A stretch of DNA of 64,000 nucleotides, taken from the NCBI RefSeq assembly GCF_042657165.1, contig NZ_JBHSNJ010000013.1, positions 1 to 64,000 of the forward strand. Reading direction: 5' to 3'. Source of the stretch: Agrilutibacter niabensis (lineage in GTDB: Bacteria; Pseudomonadota; Gammaproteobacteria; Xanthomonadales; Xanthomonadaceae). The position numbers and the translations under genes were made by a program. Under the pieces are notes generated by a model. That model was not told where the DNA came from. It saw only the letters and a list, made by a program, of their open reading frames with translations, and made no database searches. Below, one piece after another: positions 63,826-64,000 of this stretch. The first letter of the stretch is position 1; the number at the start of each line of letters is the position of its first letter.

Positions 63826-64000
63826 ATCTCCCGAACGCCTCGACGCCGTCTTCCGCGCCCTCGCCGATCCCACGCGCCGCGCGATGCTGCGCGACCTCGC
63901 GCGGCACCCGCGCACCGTCGGCGAACTCGCCGCACCGTTCGACATCTCGCTGGCCGGCGCGTCCAAGCACATCCAGATGCTCGAACGCGCCGGACTGATC
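63815..64000 (+). CDS. ArsR-family regulator, partial at the window end
   Basis: 62 codons are visible: MVDKSPERLDAVFRALADPT then RRAMLRDLARHPRTVGELA, and the recognition helix SLAGASKHIQMLERAGLI. It fits the ArsR subfamily without metal-binding cysteines in the visible part. The double operator at its own promoter implies autoregulation. The rest lies beyond the window. Confidence 0.85.
   Translation, partial: MVDKSPERLDAVFRALADPTRRAMLRDLARHPRTVGELAAPFDISLAGASKHIQMLERAGLI

Overview
The window is one contiguous stretch of a GC-rich (by eye near 70%) gammaproteobacterial chromosome. Protein similarity and gene content (oleABCD, the dut-algC pair, ubiK-comM behind a P-II gene, argS-SPOR, aceBA with a divergent LysR gene, GTAG-headed hairpin repeats) point to the Xanthomonadaceae/Lysobacteraceae, probably near Lysobacter or Luteimonas. 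I see no rRNA, tRNA, CRISPR array, insertion sequence or prophage. Most of the window is chromosomal core with a few accessory islands.

Layout. 1-8.5 kb: tyrS divergent from a LytM/M23 peptidase gene, then anmK facing an ampG-xthA pair (wall recycling and repair), pyrE and a small exported protein. 8.5-16.9 kb: algC-dut-coaB-coaC on the minus strand (coaBC is split into two overlapping genes), radC, argS, a SPOR protein and an SDR enzyme. 16.9-17.2 kb: a hairpin repeat expanded into a 20-bp minisatellite. 17.2-24.6 kb: divergent speA/speE (polyamines), a TPR-GGDEF protein, a P-II protein, ubiK and comM.

24.6-31.8 kb is the most unusual accessory region. Three tandem paralogous exported proteins are followed by a SagB-type dehydrogenase, a divergent nitrile-hydratase-leader-like precursor peptide, a membrane cyclase-homology/TPR protein and a cNMP-binding diguanylate cyclase. 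Together they look like a poorly characterised RiPP system tied to nucleotide signalling. 32-36.2 kb carries the glyoxylate shunt (aceB-aceA) with a divergent LysR regulator.

36.2-42.2 kb is a five-gene minus-strand operon: phosphatase/TPR, HEAT, GT2 synthase, TPR/beta-barrel and GH18-like lipoprotein. It resembles a synthase-dependent exopolysaccharide system built on the Pga plan but not matching a named one. 42.5-52 kb holds an acyltransferase, arfB, an RluA-family pseudouridine synthase, an M16 protease, a CHASE-like GGDEF protein, ubiB-ubiJ and DUF1328 with a decayed second copy beside it. 52-57.2 kb is oleABCD (long-chain olefin synthesis), interrupted by an opposite-strand YkgJ gene. 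57.4-64 kb has a lipoprotein, a second M16 protease, an SDR enzyme, trmL, an AraC/VOC pair and the start of an ArsR gene under an apparently leaderless, double-operator promoter.

Three GGDEF proteins, a CRP/Clp-like site in front of the polysaccharide operon and the cyclase-linked RiPP locus suggest heavy use of second messengers. Functions were assigned by recognising families from the translated sequences; no database search was run.
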